Notes: generated from the sequence alone by a model not told the origin. A DNA stretch of 64,000 nucleotides from Pseudochelatococcus sp047501465 (GCF_047501465.1 NZ_JAZDRL010000002.1:1054001-1118000), one strand, 5' to 3'; shown: positions 43,601-52,200, numbered from the stretch's first letter. Program-made: numbers and translations.

Positions 43601-43766
43601 TTCAGAGATGGCGCGGCATGACGTTTCAACGCCGGTTTTCGCGGGCATGATTGCTGCGAGTGTGTTCGGTATCTTCGTTATTCCGATGCTGTATGTCACC
43701 TTCCAGACCATTCGGGAGAAGTTCAAGGGTGGTTCGCCTGCGCCTGCAGAGACGCATGAGGCCTGA
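40629..43766 (+). CDS. RND efflux pump, HAE1 family (AcrB/BepG type)
   Basis: A 1045-residue proton-driven multidrug pump of the inner membrane, starting at a GTG (SSVFIRRPRLAIVIAIVISIAGILALMRIPVAQLPDI). Twelve membrane helices in two groups; the proton-relay pair of aspartates is in VLAIGIVVDDAIVVVENVERVMEE (about residues 404-409), and the second half has LVVLIALAAKNGILIVEFAKDQ with the conserved lysine. Full length, no missing motif. Adjacent to its adaptor, but no outer-membrane TolC/OprM gene follows; a genome-wide TolC is probably shared. Substrates cannot be deduced, but HAE1 pumps export hydrophobic drugs, bile salts and dyes. Confidence 0.96.
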   Translation: MISSVFIRRPRLAIVIAIVISIAGILALMRIPVAQLPDIVPPQVQVSAFYPGASAGVVESAVAQPLESNVIGVDQMLYMKSTSGADGSYNLTVSFALGSDPDMNTVNVNNRVQTALASLPQEVQVQGLTVEKKSSSILQFVMLSSTNPQHDMLFLTNYATINIMDSLARTPGVGSASLFGRMNYSMRIWFDIDRLTSLSMMPSDIMRAIAGQNVQAPVGRIGSQPMPADQQFQFNVTTQGRLTTPEEFGAIVLRANPDGSILRVRDVARVELGAQNEDTTSRLDGKQAVAIGIYQAPGANAIDAARAIASTLNELSTRFPEGMRTDIVFDTTTFVTDTIDEVIKTLIEAFVLVAIVVFLFLGSFRATLVPIIAVPVSLVGTFAVLLALGYSANTVSLLALVLAIGIVVDDAIVVVENVERVMEEKPDLTPAQATEKAMSEVTAPIIAITLVLLSVFVPIGFMPGISGELFRQFAVTISVAMFISAINALSLSPALCSVLLRHSGPRKGVMGWISTRIDTVRDGYAGIVRRILRYSMLSLVLVGVLGLGIFSLSRITPTGFLPEEDQGAFFINVQLPDGASVSRTMDAVKLVEQIVRPMPQVEHVTSIIGYSFLDSYSASNMAFMVISLKPFADREGAANSAQALIRKIFGAAMQIRTASILPFNLPPVVGLSTSGGFEYQLENLEGADPASMASVVQALVAAANQDPRLARVFSTYSASAPSIFLDIDREKAQALGVDIADIFSTLQATLGGSFINNFNLYGRTWQVNIQGNAGDRRDVADLWNIYVRNDKGTMVPLRSIATARTVVGPQVIGRYNNYRSVTINGNPAPGISSGEAMAAMAEVSAKTLPSGYAFEWTGTAYQEQGTSGQTPIIMALALLFAYLFLVALYESWMVPVPVLLSVTVGITGAFIGLLAFGLPLDLYAQIGLVVLIALAAKNGILIVEFAKDQREAGMSIVDAAEHGARLRFRAVIMTSIAFILGLVPLVRAQGASEMARHDVSTPVFAGMIAASVFGIFVIPMLYVTFQTIREKFKGGSPAPAETHEA

Positions 43767-43786
43767 TGCTTGATAGATAAAATAGG

Positions 43787-43825
43787 GCACTGCAGGGGTA
43801 TGCAGCCTTTGCGGTGCTTTTGTTT
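43787..43825 (+). terminator. Rho-independent terminator of the RND operon
   Basis: GCACTGCA and TGCGGTGC pair over 8 bp (one G-U) around a 15-base loop, followed by TTTTGTTT. It lies 20 bases after the pump stop. Confidence 0.7.
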
Positions 43826-44004
43826 GGATAGGGGCTTTATTTTAATGGGCTTATCGCCTAAAGCATCAAACACATCTGAAAAGTATACGCTTTGCAGAGA
43901 GAATTTGATTTTAGAAACAAATAGATAGGTGGAAATTGCGATTCTTGGGGTCGCATTTTTATCATGCGCTGCTTTTGTGAGCCCTTTGGAACCAGTTTTC
44001 GAGC

Positions 44005-45378
44005 ATGCTATTTAACTCTTTCGCCTTCCTACTCGTTTTCTTGCCCGCGGCGCTAATTCTGCATTGGTTGGCTGAACGTTATTCGCCGCAATGGCGGTTG
44101 CCGTTGTTGGCAGTTCTCTCCTTGATGTTCTATGGCTATTGGGATTGGCGGTTTCTACCGCTATTGATGATCTCGATCCTGTTTAACTGGATTGTTGCGC
44201 GCGTATTTGGCCATTGGTCTCAGCGGGCGCTGATATGGTGCGCGATTATCGTCAATTTGCTGGTGCTTGGCGTATTCAAATACGCTGACTTTGCCATGGG
44301 GATTGCTGGCAACTTCCTGCAGCAGACATTTGATCCGCTCGCGCTTGCCCTGCCACTTGGCATATCGTTCTTTACGTTTCACCACATCATGTATCTGACG
44401 GACCTCAAGGCTGGACGTGCGCCGCAGTTCGGTCTTATCCGCTATACGCTTTACATCGCTTTCTTTCCGCAAGTTCTTGCTGGTCCGCTCGTGCGCTGGA
44501 CCGAAATCATGCATCAGTTCGACGAGCGTCCTTATTTACGCTCTGACGCTGCGGAGCGTTTTGCGCGTGGCCTGGTGCTACTTGCCATTGGTTTGGGCAA
44601 GAAGGTATTTATCGGTGATCCGCTATCGCTCTACGTCAATCCTGCCTATGAGGCTGCGGCAGCGGCGGGGGCGGTAAGTGTTCAGGCCGCCTGGCAGGCG
44701 CTTCTTGCGTTTCCGCTACAGATTTATTTCGACTTCTCCGGCTATACCGATATGGCGCTGGGCATAGCGCTGATGTTCGGCATTGTGCTGCCGCAGAACT
44801 TCGAAAGGCCATATCGCGCCACATCTTTGCAGGATTTCTGGCGGCGTTGGCACATGACGTTGTCGCGGTTCTTGCGCGATTATCTATATATCGGGCTTGG
44901 GGGTAACCGTCATGGATTGGCACTGCAACTGTTTGCGCTGTTCATGACCATGACCCTCGGTGGTCTGTGGCACGGTGCTGGTTTGACCTACGTTGTGTGG
45001 GGCATGATGCACGGCGCTGGTCTCGCTATCGGGGTTGCATGGCATAAAGCGGGCATGCGTATGCCGCCACTTGCAGGCTGGGTGCTGACAACGGTCTTTA
45101 TTGCGCTGACATTCGTGCTATTCCGCTCGCCGAATTTCGACACGGCGTGGACGATGTATGACGCATTGATAGGGCATGGGCTGGATGGCGAGCGCATCAG
45201 GTGGCGCACGATTCTGCTTGCGGCGGTTGTCGCATTGGCAGGGCCTACTGCTTGGGCATTCACGAACCGGGTGCCGCCCTGGCGATCGGTGGCGGCGCTA
45301 TTAGCCGTTATGTTCGTAGTCATCCTGTTCAAAATTGGCGATGACGCCAATTATGAGTTCATCTACTTCCAATTCTGA
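44005..45378 (+). CDS. MBOAT-family membrane O-acyltransferase (AlgI type)
   Basis: A 457-residue inner-membrane protein with about ten helices that transfers acyl groups, normally acetyl, for modification of an extracytoplasmic polysaccharide. Typical parts: MLFNSFAFLLVFLPAALILHW at the start, LLMISILFNWIVARVFGHW, LPLGISFFTFHHIMYLTDLKAG, FPQVLAGPLVRW, LQIYFDFSGYTDMALGIALMFG, NFERPYRATSLQDFWRRWHMTLSRFLRDYLYIGLGG and the catalytic histidine region TLGGLWHGAGLTYVVWGMMHG. All are intact. The next gene, 14 bases on, looks like the SGNH-type partner. No polysaccharide synthesis genes are near, so the target is unknown. Confidence 0.94.
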   Translation: MLFNSFAFLLVFLPAALILHWLAERYSPQWRLPLLAVLSLMFYGYWDWRFLPLLMISILFNWIVARVFGHWSQRALIWCAIIVNLLVLGVFKYADFAMGIAGNFLQQTFDPLALALPLGISFFTFHHIMYLTDLKAGRAPQFGLIRYTLYIAFFPQVLAGPLVRWTEIMHQFDERPYLRSDAAERFARGLVLLAIGLGKKVFIGDPLSLYVNPAYEAAAAAGAVSVQAAWQALLAFPLQIYFDFSGYTDMALGIALMFGIVLPQNFERPYRATSLQDFWRRWHMTLSRFLRDYLYIGLGGNRHGLALQLFALFMTMTLGGLWHGAGLTYVVWGMMHGAGLAIGVAWHKAGMRMPPLAGWVLTTVFIALTFVLFRSPNFDTAWTMYDALIGHGLDGERIRWRTILLAAVVALAGPTAWAFTNRVPPWRSVAALLAVMFVVILFKIGDDANYEFIYFQF

Positions 45379-45392
45379 CGGGATATTGGGTC

Positions 45393-46445
45393 GTGCAAAC
45401 TGGTGAGCAGAAGCAGTGGCGAGTTTTCGCTACGACGTTTATCGTGACGATAGCGGTGCTTTTTCCGACATTAATGATCGGGCTATTCGTGCTCGATCCC
45501 TATGGCACGAGGCGCGTTACGCTGATTGATCCGCCAGGCGTGCGCGCACAGGGCACGCGGACTGAGCATGCCAGCCGGGCGCGCGATCATTCGTTCGATT
45601 CCGTCATTATCGGCAATTCGCGCATGCAGGCGCTGCACCCTGAGCGGCTGACGCAGCTGACAGGTGCCAATTTTGCCTCACTGACAATTCCGGGTACGCG
45701 GCCCAAAGAGCAGCTGACGATGCTCGATTGGTATCTGCGCCACCGTGAAGCGTCGCCGCGGGTTATCCTGCTTGGTACCGATATTTTCTGGTGCTATGGC
45801 GATAAAACTTTGAAAACTGTAAACCCTTTTCCTTTCTGGCTTTATGAAGAGGACACGCTTGCATATGCACGCGGTCTTGTGCGCTTCAATGCATTGGAGG
45901 AGGGGGTTCGCCGCATTGAGTATGCAATAGGCGGACGTGATCGTGCACGGCCAGATGGCTATTGGGATTATGACCCGATCTATGTTGCCCATGGCCATGA
46001 AGAGGCTGAAAAACAGCACTTGCTGCTACAATATAAACCCGAAGATGTTGTAAACCTCACAGGGCAATTCCCGGCGCTGGAAATGTTGCGCGACATGCTA
46101 CCCAGAGTGCCGAGTGATACTTTGGTTGTATTCATGGTGCCGCCAACTTTTGTTTCCGGCCAACCGCGGGAGGGCACACCAGAGCATGCTACAGAACAGG
46201 CCTGCTATTCCGCACTGACCGAAATCGCCCAGTCTCGTCCGCGCACTATCGTGATCGACTGGAACGGCGTGCGCCCGGAAACGGAAGATCCGGCATTTTA
46301 TTTCGATCAGATCCATTACAAAGGCAAACTCGCCCGTGTGCTTGAAGAGACGTTGGCCGCGCGTATCAACGCAGATCTAGAGCTGATCCCAGCTAAATTG
46401 ATGGCAAAACCTTATAGAAAATTGCGCACCGATATGGTGAATTAG
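45393..46445 (+). CDS. SGNH-hydrolase-like membrane-anchored protein, partner of the MBOAT enzyme
   Basis: A 350-residue protein starting at a GTG, with one N-terminal membrane helix (about 11-33, TTFIVTIAVLFPTLMIGLFVL) and an extracytoplasmic domain. It has VIIGNSRMQALHPERL, the serine-box of AlgJ/AlgX/DltD-type proteins, and a C-terminal DQIHYKGKLARVLEETL that supplies the Asp-x-x-His pair of SGNH enzymes. GTDIFWCYGDK and VVFMVPPTF are in the positions of the other blocks. Such proteins accept the acyl group moved across the membrane by MBOAT and transfer it to the glycan. Assignment is by motif and neighbour, since overall family similarity could not be searched. Confidence 0.75.
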   Translation: MQTGEQKQWRVFATTFIVTIAVLFPTLMIGLFVLDPYGTRRVTLIDPPGVRAQGTRTEHASRARDHSFDSVIIGNSRMQALHPERLTQLTGANFASLTIPGTRPKEQLTMLDWYLRHREASPRVILLGTDIFWCYGDKTLKTVNPFPFWLYEEDTLAYARGLVRFNALEEGVRRIEYAIGGRDRARPDGYWDYDPIYVAHGHEEAEKQHLLLQYKPEDVVNLTGQFPALEMLRDMLPRVPSDTLVVFMVPPTFVSGQPREGTPEHATEQACYSALTEIAQSRPRTIVIDWNGVRPETEDPAFYFDQIHYKGKLARVLEETLAARINADLELIPAKLMAKPYRKLRTDMVN

Positions 46446-46493
46446 GCGTGTGGTGTCGGGATGTCCTTGCTTGTTAGCAGCATTTCGGGTATC

Positions 46494-46550
46494 TCCTTCA
46501 GCGGGACACTTCCCCCCAACGGGAAGCGCCCATCTGTGAGGATGGATACA
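46494..46550 (+). ncRNA. Candidate serC leader RNA
   Basis: Two perfect hairpins sit directly before serC: CTTCCC-CCCAAC-GGGAAG (46509-46526) and CCATC-TGTGAG-GATGG (46530-46545). The second includes GAGGA, the only good ribosome site before the ATG at 46552, so folding would block it. A serC motif RNA of about this size and two-hairpin layout is known in alphaproteobacterial serC leaders. Match to that family is from memory; the hairpins are seen directly. Confidence 0.6.
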
Positions 46551-46551
46551 A

Positions 46552-47724
46552 ATGACAGACGTTGTGAAACCCGTTGCGCGGCCAGTAAATCCCGCGTTCT
46601 CTTCCGGCCCCTGCGCAAAGCGCCCCGGCTGGAGCGTTGAGGTGCTCAAGGATGCAGCGGTTGGCCGCTCGCATCGCGCCAAGATCGGCAAAAACAAGCT
46701 CAAGCTTGCCATCGATCTTACCCGTGAAGTTCTTCAAGTTCCAGATGATTATCGCATTGGCATTCTGCCTGCATCAGACACTGGTGCGGTTGAGGCTGTG
46801 CTGTGGTCAACCCTCGGTGCGCGTGGCGTTGACATGCTCGCTTGGGAATCTTTCGGTGAAGGTTGGGTGACGGACGTCGTCAAACAGCTGAAACTGCCAG
46901 ATGTGCGCGTGTTCAAGGCGCCCTATGGCGAGTTGCCCGATTTGACGCAAGTGGATACCAAAACCCGCGATGTTGTGCTGGCATGGAATGGCACAACTTC
47001 TGGTGTGCGCGTGCCGAATGCTGACTGGATTGCCGATGATCGCGAAGGCTTGATCATCAACGATGCGACATCAGCAGCATTTGCTCAGCCGCTCGAATGG
47101 AAGAAGTTCGACGTTGTCACCTTCTCCTGGCAAAAGGTACTTGGCGGAGAGGGGGCGCACGGCATCGTGATCCTTTCGCCGCGTGCTGTTGAACGGCTGG
47201 AGACCTATAAGCCAGCCTGGCCGCTGCCAAAGATTTTCCGCCTTACCTCAGGTGGCAAGCTGATCGAAGGCATTTTCGTTGGTGAGACGATCAACACGCC
47301 TTCGTTGCTCGCGACTGAAGATTATATTGATGCGCTCCAGTGGGCTAAATCCGTTGGCGGCCTTGATGGCTTGATCGCGCGCGCCGATGGCAATGCCACT
47401 GTGCTGAACGATTGGGTGGCGCGCACCGCTTGGGTCGCAAATCTTGCTAAAGACGAGGCCATACGGTCCAACACGTCCGTGTGCTTGTCGATCGCTGATC
47501 CAGAAGTTATCGCCAAGGGGCCTGACGCTGTCGCGGCTGTGGCAAAAGGCATCGTTGCGCTGCTTGATAAGGAAGGCGTGGCGTATGATATCGGCGCCTA
47601 CCGCGATGCGCCAGCTGGCTTGCGGATTTGGGCGGGTGCCACTATCGAACGCGCTGATCTTGAAGCACTAACCGCATGGCTGGACTGGGCTTTCGCTGTT
47701 GAAAAAGCCAAGCTGGCAGCCTGA
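46552..47724 (+). CDS. serC: Phosphoserine aminotransferase SerC
   Basis: SerC converts 3-phosphohydroxypyruvate and glutamate to phosphoserine, the second step of serine synthesis, in the cytoplasm. 390 residues of the alphaproteobacterial type. NPAFSSGPCAKRPGWSVEVL at the start, DTGAVEAVLWSTLGARGVDMLAWESFGEGW, and the PLP-lysine site DVVTFSWQKVLGGEGAHGIVILSPRAVERL. serA follows after a terminator, so the two can be expressed separately. Confidence 0.97.
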   Translation: MTDVVKPVARPVNPAFSSGPCAKRPGWSVEVLKDAAVGRSHRAKIGKNKLKLAIDLTREVLQVPDDYRIGILPASDTGAVEAVLWSTLGARGVDMLAWESFGEGWVTDVVKQLKLPDVRVFKAPYGELPDLTQVDTKTRDVVLAWNGTTSGVRVPNADWIADDREGLIINDATSAAFAQPLEWKKFDVVTFSWQKVLGGEGAHGIVILSPRAVERLETYKPAWPLPKIFRLTSGGKLIEGIFVGETINTPSLLATEDYIDALQWAKSVGGLDGLIARADGNATVLNDWVARTAWVANLAKDEAIRSNTSVCLSIADPEVIAKGPDAVAAVAKGIVALLDKEGVAYDIGAYRDAPAGLRIWAGATIERADLEALTAWLDWAFAVEKAKLAA

Positions 47725-47742
47725 GTTTCCAACTGATTGATG

Positions 47743-47770
47743 AGCCCGGATTGCGCCGGGCTTTTCCTTT
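47743..47770 (+). terminator. Rho-independent terminator after serC
   Basis: AGCCCGG and CCGGGCT form a 7-bp stem with loop ATTGCG, followed by TTTTCCTTT. It lies 18 bases after the serC stop. Confidence 0.85.
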
Positions 47771-47835
47771 CTCTCATTTACCATTGATTTCGGGCAAGTT
47801 GAGTATTCCTTGCCCCGCCTCAGAGGTCTACTGAT

Positions 47836-49419
47836 ATGACTGCTCCTAAGGTACTGATTTCCGACCAGCTTTCGGAAGCCGCAGTTCAGATTTTTAGAGA
47901 CAACGGTGTTGATGTCGATTTCCGCCCCGGTCTCGATAAGGATGAGCTTGAGAAGATCATTGGCGATTATGATGGTCTGGCTATCCGTTCGGCCACCAAG
48001 GTCACGGCGAAGCTGCTTGAAAAGGCAACGCGTCTGAAGGTGATTGGTCGCGCAGGTATTGGCGTTGATAACGTTGATGTTCCTGCTGCTACCGCACGCG
48101 GCATCATCGTGATGAATACGCCTTTCGGCAACTCGATCACCACGGCTGAGCATGCGATTGCCCTTACATTTGCGCTGGCACGCGAGATCCCGGCTGCGGA
48201 TGCTTCGACGCAGGCTGGTAAGTGGGAAAAGAACCGCTTCATGGGCGTTGAGCTCACGGGCAAAGTGTTCGGCATTATCGGTTGCGGCAATATCGGTTCG
48301 ATCGTTGCTGAGCGCGCAGTTGGGTTGCGCATGCGCGTCATCGCTTTCGATCCCTTCCTGTCACCAGATCGCGCGAAGGATCTGGGCGTTGAGAAGGTTG
48401 AGCTTGAGGACCTGCTGGCACGCGCTGATTTTATCACGCTGCATACACCACTGACGGAAAAGACGAAGAACATTCTCTCAGCTGAGAACATCGCCAAGAC
48501 GAAAAAGGGCGTACGCATCATTAATTGCGCACGTGGCGGGCTAGTAGATGAAGTGGCGTTGCGAGCAGCGCTCGATTCCGGCCATGTTGCCGGTGCAGCT
48601 TTTGACGTGTTCGTGACTGAACCTGCGAAGGAAAACCCGTTGTTTGGCCTTTCCAATGTTGTAGCAACGCCTCATCTGGGCGCTGCGACGTCGGAAGCGC
48701 AGGAGAACGTGGCGTTGCAGGTTGCAGAGCAGATTTCGGATTATCTGCTGCGTGGCGCTATTACCAACGCTATCAACTTCCCTTCGATCACGGCTGAGGA
48801 AGCGCCCAAGCTGCGCCCGTTCATTGAACTGGCCGAAAAGCTTGGCTCATTTGCTGGCCAGCTGACCGAGACTGGGATCAAGACCGTTCGTATCACTTAT
48901 GAGGGATCGGTTGCGCATCTGAAGGTGAAGGCGCTGACGTCAGCGGCAGTCGCCGGGCTTCTGCGTCCTATGTTGCAGGATGTGAATGTGGTTTCAGCCC
49001 CAACTGTTGCGCGCGAGCGTGGCATTGTGATTGAGGAAACGACACGCGAAGCGCAAAGCGATTATGATGCCCTCATTACGCTTACCATCGTAACCGAAGA
49101 GGTGGAGCGCTCTGTGGTGGGTACGGTATTTGCGGATGGTAAGCCCCGGATTGTCGGCATTAAGGGCATCAAGGTTGATGCCGAGTTTGCACCTTCGATG
49201 ATTTACGTCTCGAATGAAGACAAGCCTGGCTTTATTGGCCGGTTTGCCAGTGTGCTTGGTGATGCAGGTATCAACATTGCAACATTTGCATTGGGCCGTG
49301 ATGCTGAGGGTGGCTCGGCAGTGGCGCTTGTGCAGGTTGATGGCAAGGTGCCGCAGACGGTGCTTGATTCGGTTCAGGCCATTTCTGGCGTGAAACACGC
49401 GCATCAACTGTCGTTCTAA
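47836..49419 (+). CDS. serA: D-3-phosphoglycerate dehydrogenase SerA
   Basis: SerA oxidises 3-phosphoglycerate with NAD+, the first step of serine synthesis. 527 residues, the long type with ASB and ACT domains: substrate domain (KVLISDQLSEAAVQIFRDNGVDV), NAD site FGIIGCGNIGSIVAERAVG, IINCARGGLVDEVALRAAL, catalytic histidine in VVATPHLGAATSEAQENVA, ASB domain from about 320, and ACT domain from about 455 (EDKPGFIGRFASVLGDAGINIATF) which in many species binds serine as feedback inhibitor. GAGG lies 9 bases before the ATG. Confidence 0.98.
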   Translation: MTAPKVLISDQLSEAAVQIFRDNGVDVDFRPGLDKDELEKIIGDYDGLAIRSATKVTAKLLEKATRLKVIGRAGIGVDNVDVPAATARGIIVMNTPFGNSITTAEHAIALTFALAREIPAADASTQAGKWEKNRFMGVELTGKVFGIIGCGNIGSIVAERAVGLRMRVIAFDPFLSPDRAKDLGVEKVELEDLLARADFITLHTPLTEKTKNILSAENIAKTKKGVRIINCARGGLVDEVALRAALDSGHVAGAAFDVFVTEPAKENPLFGLSNVVATPHLGAATSEAQENVALQVAEQISDYLLRGAITNAINFPSITAEEAPKLRPFIELAEKLGSFAGQLTETGIKTVRITYEGSVAHLKVKALTSAAVAGLLRPMLQDVNVVSAPTVARERGIVIEETTREAQSDYDALITLTIVTEEVERSVVGTVFADGKPRIVGIKGIKVDAEFAPSMIYVSNEDKPGFIGRFASVLGDAGINIATFALGRDAEGGSAVALVQVDGKVPQTVLDSVQAISGVKHAHQLSF

Positions 49420-49535
49420 TCGCGGAAGATTGCTGCTAGTATCGGGCATCATATGGTTGAATGCCCTAAGTTGCCATTCAATATGCACTTGGGGGTTGAC
49501 CCCGCTGGCGTGATCTTTCATGAAACCATCGAGAG

Positions 49536-49565
49536 CCCTGGCCCTTGAGCCGGGGTTTGCTTTGC
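49536..49565 (+). terminator. Rho-independent terminator after serA
   Basis: CCCTGGC and GCCGGGG pair over 7 bp (one G-U) with loop CCTTGA, followed by TTTGCTTTG. It is 117 bases after the serA stop. Confidence 0.6.
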
Positions 49566-49605
49566 CGGAAGGTTATGTCTTTCGGATGATGAATATGAGG
49601 CTGAA

Positions 49606-50898
49606 ATGGCAAACGTCGTCGTAGTCGGTGCCCAGTGGGGCGACGAAGGCAAAGGCAAGATAGTTGATTGGCTGTCGGAGCAGGCTGATGTGGTTGTGCG
49701 CTTTCAGGGCGGGCACAATGCAGGGCATACGCTCGTAATTGGCGACAAGATATACAAACTGTCGCTGCTGCCGTCCGGCGTCGTGCGTCCTGGCAAGCGT
49801 GGCATCATCGGTAACGGCGTTGTGCTGGATCCGCAGGCGCTGGTCGATGAGATCGAGCGATTGGCTCTTCAGGATGTCATCATCACGGCTGATAACCTGC
49901 GTATTGCCGAGAATGTCTCGCTCATACTGCCGCTGCATCGTGAGCTGGATGCGTTGCGTGAGAATTCCAACGCAGGCACCCGTATTGGCACCACTCGCCG
50001 CGGTATTGGTCCTGCCTATGAAGATAAGGCTGGGCGCCGCGCTATTCGTCTCGCTGACTTGGCCGATCCTGAATCACTGCCTGGCAAGGTGGAGCGGCTG
50101 CTGTCGCACCATAATGCCTTGCGTCGCGGTTTCCAGCTGCCTGAGTATGAAGCTGATATCATCATCAGCGAACTGCTGGCGATCGCACCGAAGGTGCTGC
50201 CGTTCATGGATACGACCTGGCGCACGCTCGACAGCGACCGTCGTGCAGGCAAGCGCATTTTGTTTGAAGGTGCACAAGGCGCGCTGCTTGATGTTGATCA
50301 TGGCACGTACCCATTTGTTACCTCTTCGCACACAGTTGCGGGGCAGGCGGCAGCAGGCTCTGGCCTTGGGCCAGGCGCTATCGGGTTTGTGTTGGGCATT
50401 GCCAAGGCTTACACCACACGCGTAGGTGAGGGGCCATTCCCGACAGAGCTGTTCGATGAAACGGGTGAGCTGATTGGCCAGAAAGGCCGTGAGTTCGGTG
50501 TTGTTACAGGCCGTAAGCGTCGTTGCGGTTGGTTTGACTCGGTGCTTGTTCGCCAGACGGTCAGCACATCTGGCATCACCGGTATCGCACTGACCAAGCT
50601 TGATATTCTCGATGGTTTTGAGGAAATCAAGATCGGCGTTGGCTATGAACTGGATGGTCAGGTTATCGATTATCTGCCCGCAAATCAGGCGCTACAGGCA
50701 CGTGTGAAGCCAGTCTATGAGACGATCAAGGGTTGGTCTGGCTCAACAGCTGGTGCACGTTCATGGGCTGATTTGCCAGCAGAAGCGATTAAATATGTGC
50801 GTCGCATTGAGGAATTGATTGGCGCTCCCGTTGCACTGCTTTCAACTAGCCCTGAACGGGATGATACAATTCTCGTGCAAAACCCTTTTGAGGGTTGA
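49606..50898 (+). CDS. purA: Adenylosuccinate synthetase PurA
   Basis: PurA joins IMP and aspartate using GTP, the first step from IMP to AMP. 430 residues. VVVVGAQWGDEGKGKIVDWLSEQADVVVRFQGGHNAGHTLV at the start (catalytic aspartate and histidine), RIGTTRRGIGPAYEDKAGRR, FEGAQGALLDVDHGTYPFVTSS and VVTGRKRRCGWFDSVLVR are conserved. GAGGCTGAA precedes the ATG. AACCCT-TTTG-AGGGTT at the end (50880-50896) could fold as a hairpin over the stop. Confidence 0.98.
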   Translation: MANVVVVGAQWGDEGKGKIVDWLSEQADVVVRFQGGHNAGHTLVIGDKIYKLSLLPSGVVRPGKRGIIGNGVVLDPQALVDEIERLALQDVIITADNLRIAENVSLILPLHRELDALRENSNAGTRIGTTRRGIGPAYEDKAGRRAIRLADLADPESLPGKVERLLSHHNALRRGFQLPEYEADIIISELLAIAPKVLPFMDTTWRTLDSDRRAGKRILFEGAQGALLDVDHGTYPFVTSSHTVAGQAAAGSGLGPGAIGFVLGIAKAYTTRVGEGPFPTELFDETGELIGQKGREFGVVTGRKRRCGWFDSVLVRQTVSTSGITGIALTKLDILDGFEEIKIGVGYELDGQVIDYLPANQALQARVKPVYETIKGWSGSTAGARSWADLPAEAIKYVRRIEELIGAPVALLSTSPERDDTILVQNPFEG

Positions 50899-50961
50899 GC
50901 ACAATAATTGCGACAGGATAAAATGGATAAATGAGCCCAGCTCTGGGCGGTGAGTGTTTTA

Positions 50962-52137
50962 ATGACAGATCTCTATGCCTTGTTAACCCGTGCAATTGAG
51001 AGCCAGCCGGATAATTCGGCTGAAACGCGGCATGCTGTCTATAATCACATTCGCGGCCTTTATGATCGTCAGCGCCAGGAAATTGATTCCACGCTGTCAC
51101 AAGAGGAAATCCAGGCTGAACGTGCGCGGCTTGTGCGTGAGCAGGCATCGCTTGAAACGGTAATTGCTCGTATCGAGGCTGAGCGTTCCGGCGTCCCTGT
51201 TGCTTCAGAAGATGTGTTGGCATTTGATCGTTACGCGACTTCAAAAGAGCCTCAGGAAGATACGGCGCGTATTGAGTCTGTCGCGGTTGCTGGTGGCGAT
51301 ACAGGACGAGAACGTCCGCGTATCGCTGCACGCCGCGAGCTGCGTGAACGGCCTTCTTTGCGTCGTAGTGGCGCGTTTGTTGTTATTGCGCTCGTGCTTG
51401 CAGGTATTGGCGGTGCGGCTTGGTGGCTCCGCAATGATGATACGCCAGCTCAAACCCAAGCTGACGCCGGTGCAACTGTTACAGCGGGTTCAGACAAGAT
51501 AGTTGATCGCGTTAACGGGGTGCCGCCGGATGATTTAACGTCACAGGCGCAGGTGCCTCAGAGCGCACAGCAACCAGCGCCTGCAATCCCTGCAGCTGCG
51601 GGGCAGTCAGATCATTTAGCGCAACGTGCTTTTCTCTTTGAGATGAGCGCGAATAACAACCAACCTAAGATTACGGCAGGGCAGGTTGTGTGGCGGCTCG
51701 AAGGGCAGGGTAATCGCAATGCTGTACTCCAGGCAGATGTCTCACTAGAAGAAGCTGGGCTAAAATTCACACTCGTTATGCGCCCGAATGAGGATACCGC
51801 GCTACCGGCATCACATACGATGGAAATTACCTTCATCAATGATGCCAACTCGCCTGATCGTGCTGTACGGGACATCGCCGTGCCGCAGCTGCGCGCTGAT
51901 AAGGAGCCTCGTGGCGTGCCGTTAATCGGCTTGCCAATTCCGGTTGCTGATAACATCTTCCTGGTTGGGTTATCCAATCTGCCTGCCGATGTTTCCCGGA
52001 ATTATAGTCTTTTACGCGAGCGTGACTGGATGGATGTGCCCGTTCGTTTTGCAAATGGTGAAACGGGAACCATAACCTTTGCGAAGGGGTCTGTGGGCCA
52101 GCAAATAATTACTGATGCATTGGATAGCTGGCAGTAG
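50962..52137 (+). CDS. Conserved-looking membrane protein of unknown function between purA and rpoH
   Basis: Not recognised. From the ATG at 50962 (MTDLYALLTRAIESQPDNSA) it has 391 residues; GGTGAG lies 7 bases upstream, and a GTG at 50950 is an alternative. Cytoplasmic N-terminal part with helices (RLVREQASLETVIARIEAERSG), a basic stretch, one membrane helix (GAFVVIALVLAGIGGAAWWL, about residues 136-155), a low-complexity Q/A/P linker, then an extracytoplasmic domain of beta character (about 215-391) starting QRAFLFEMSANNNQPKITAGQVVWRLEGQGN. It lies between purA and rpoH as a single gene. A perfect dyad GCCCAG-CT-CTGGGC sits just before it. Confidence 0.8.
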   Translation: MTDLYALLTRAIESQPDNSAETRHAVYNHIRGLYDRQRQEIDSTLSQEEIQAERARLVREQASLETVIARIEAERSGVPVASEDVLAFDRYATSKEPQEDTARIESVAVAGGDTGRERPRIAARRELRERPSLRRSGAFVVIALVLAGIGGAAWWLRNDDTPAQTQADAGATVTAGSDKIVDRVNGVPPDDLTSQAQVPQSAQQPAPAIPAAAGQSDHLAQRAFLFEMSANNNQPKITAGQVVWRLEGQGNRNAVLQADVSLEEAGLKFTLVMRPNEDTALPASHTMEITFINDANSPDRAVRDIAVPQLRADKEPRGVPLIGLPIPVADNIFLVGLSNLPADVSRNYSLLRERDWMDVPVRFANGETGTITFAKGSVGQQIITDALDSWQ

Positions 52138-52158
52138 GCACTCTCGGATTTAATAAAA

Positions 52159-52200
52159 ATAGAGCGGAATGCGCGCTTAATGATCCGCCTTCCGCTCTAT
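52159..52200 (-). terminator. Terminator of rpoH, 11-bp perfect stem
   Basis: ATAGAGCGGAA and TTCCGCTCTAT are exact complements around a 20-base loop. In the minus direction the stem is followed by TTTTATTAAA, so it terminates rpoH; being between two convergent genes it may serve both. Confidence 0.75.
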
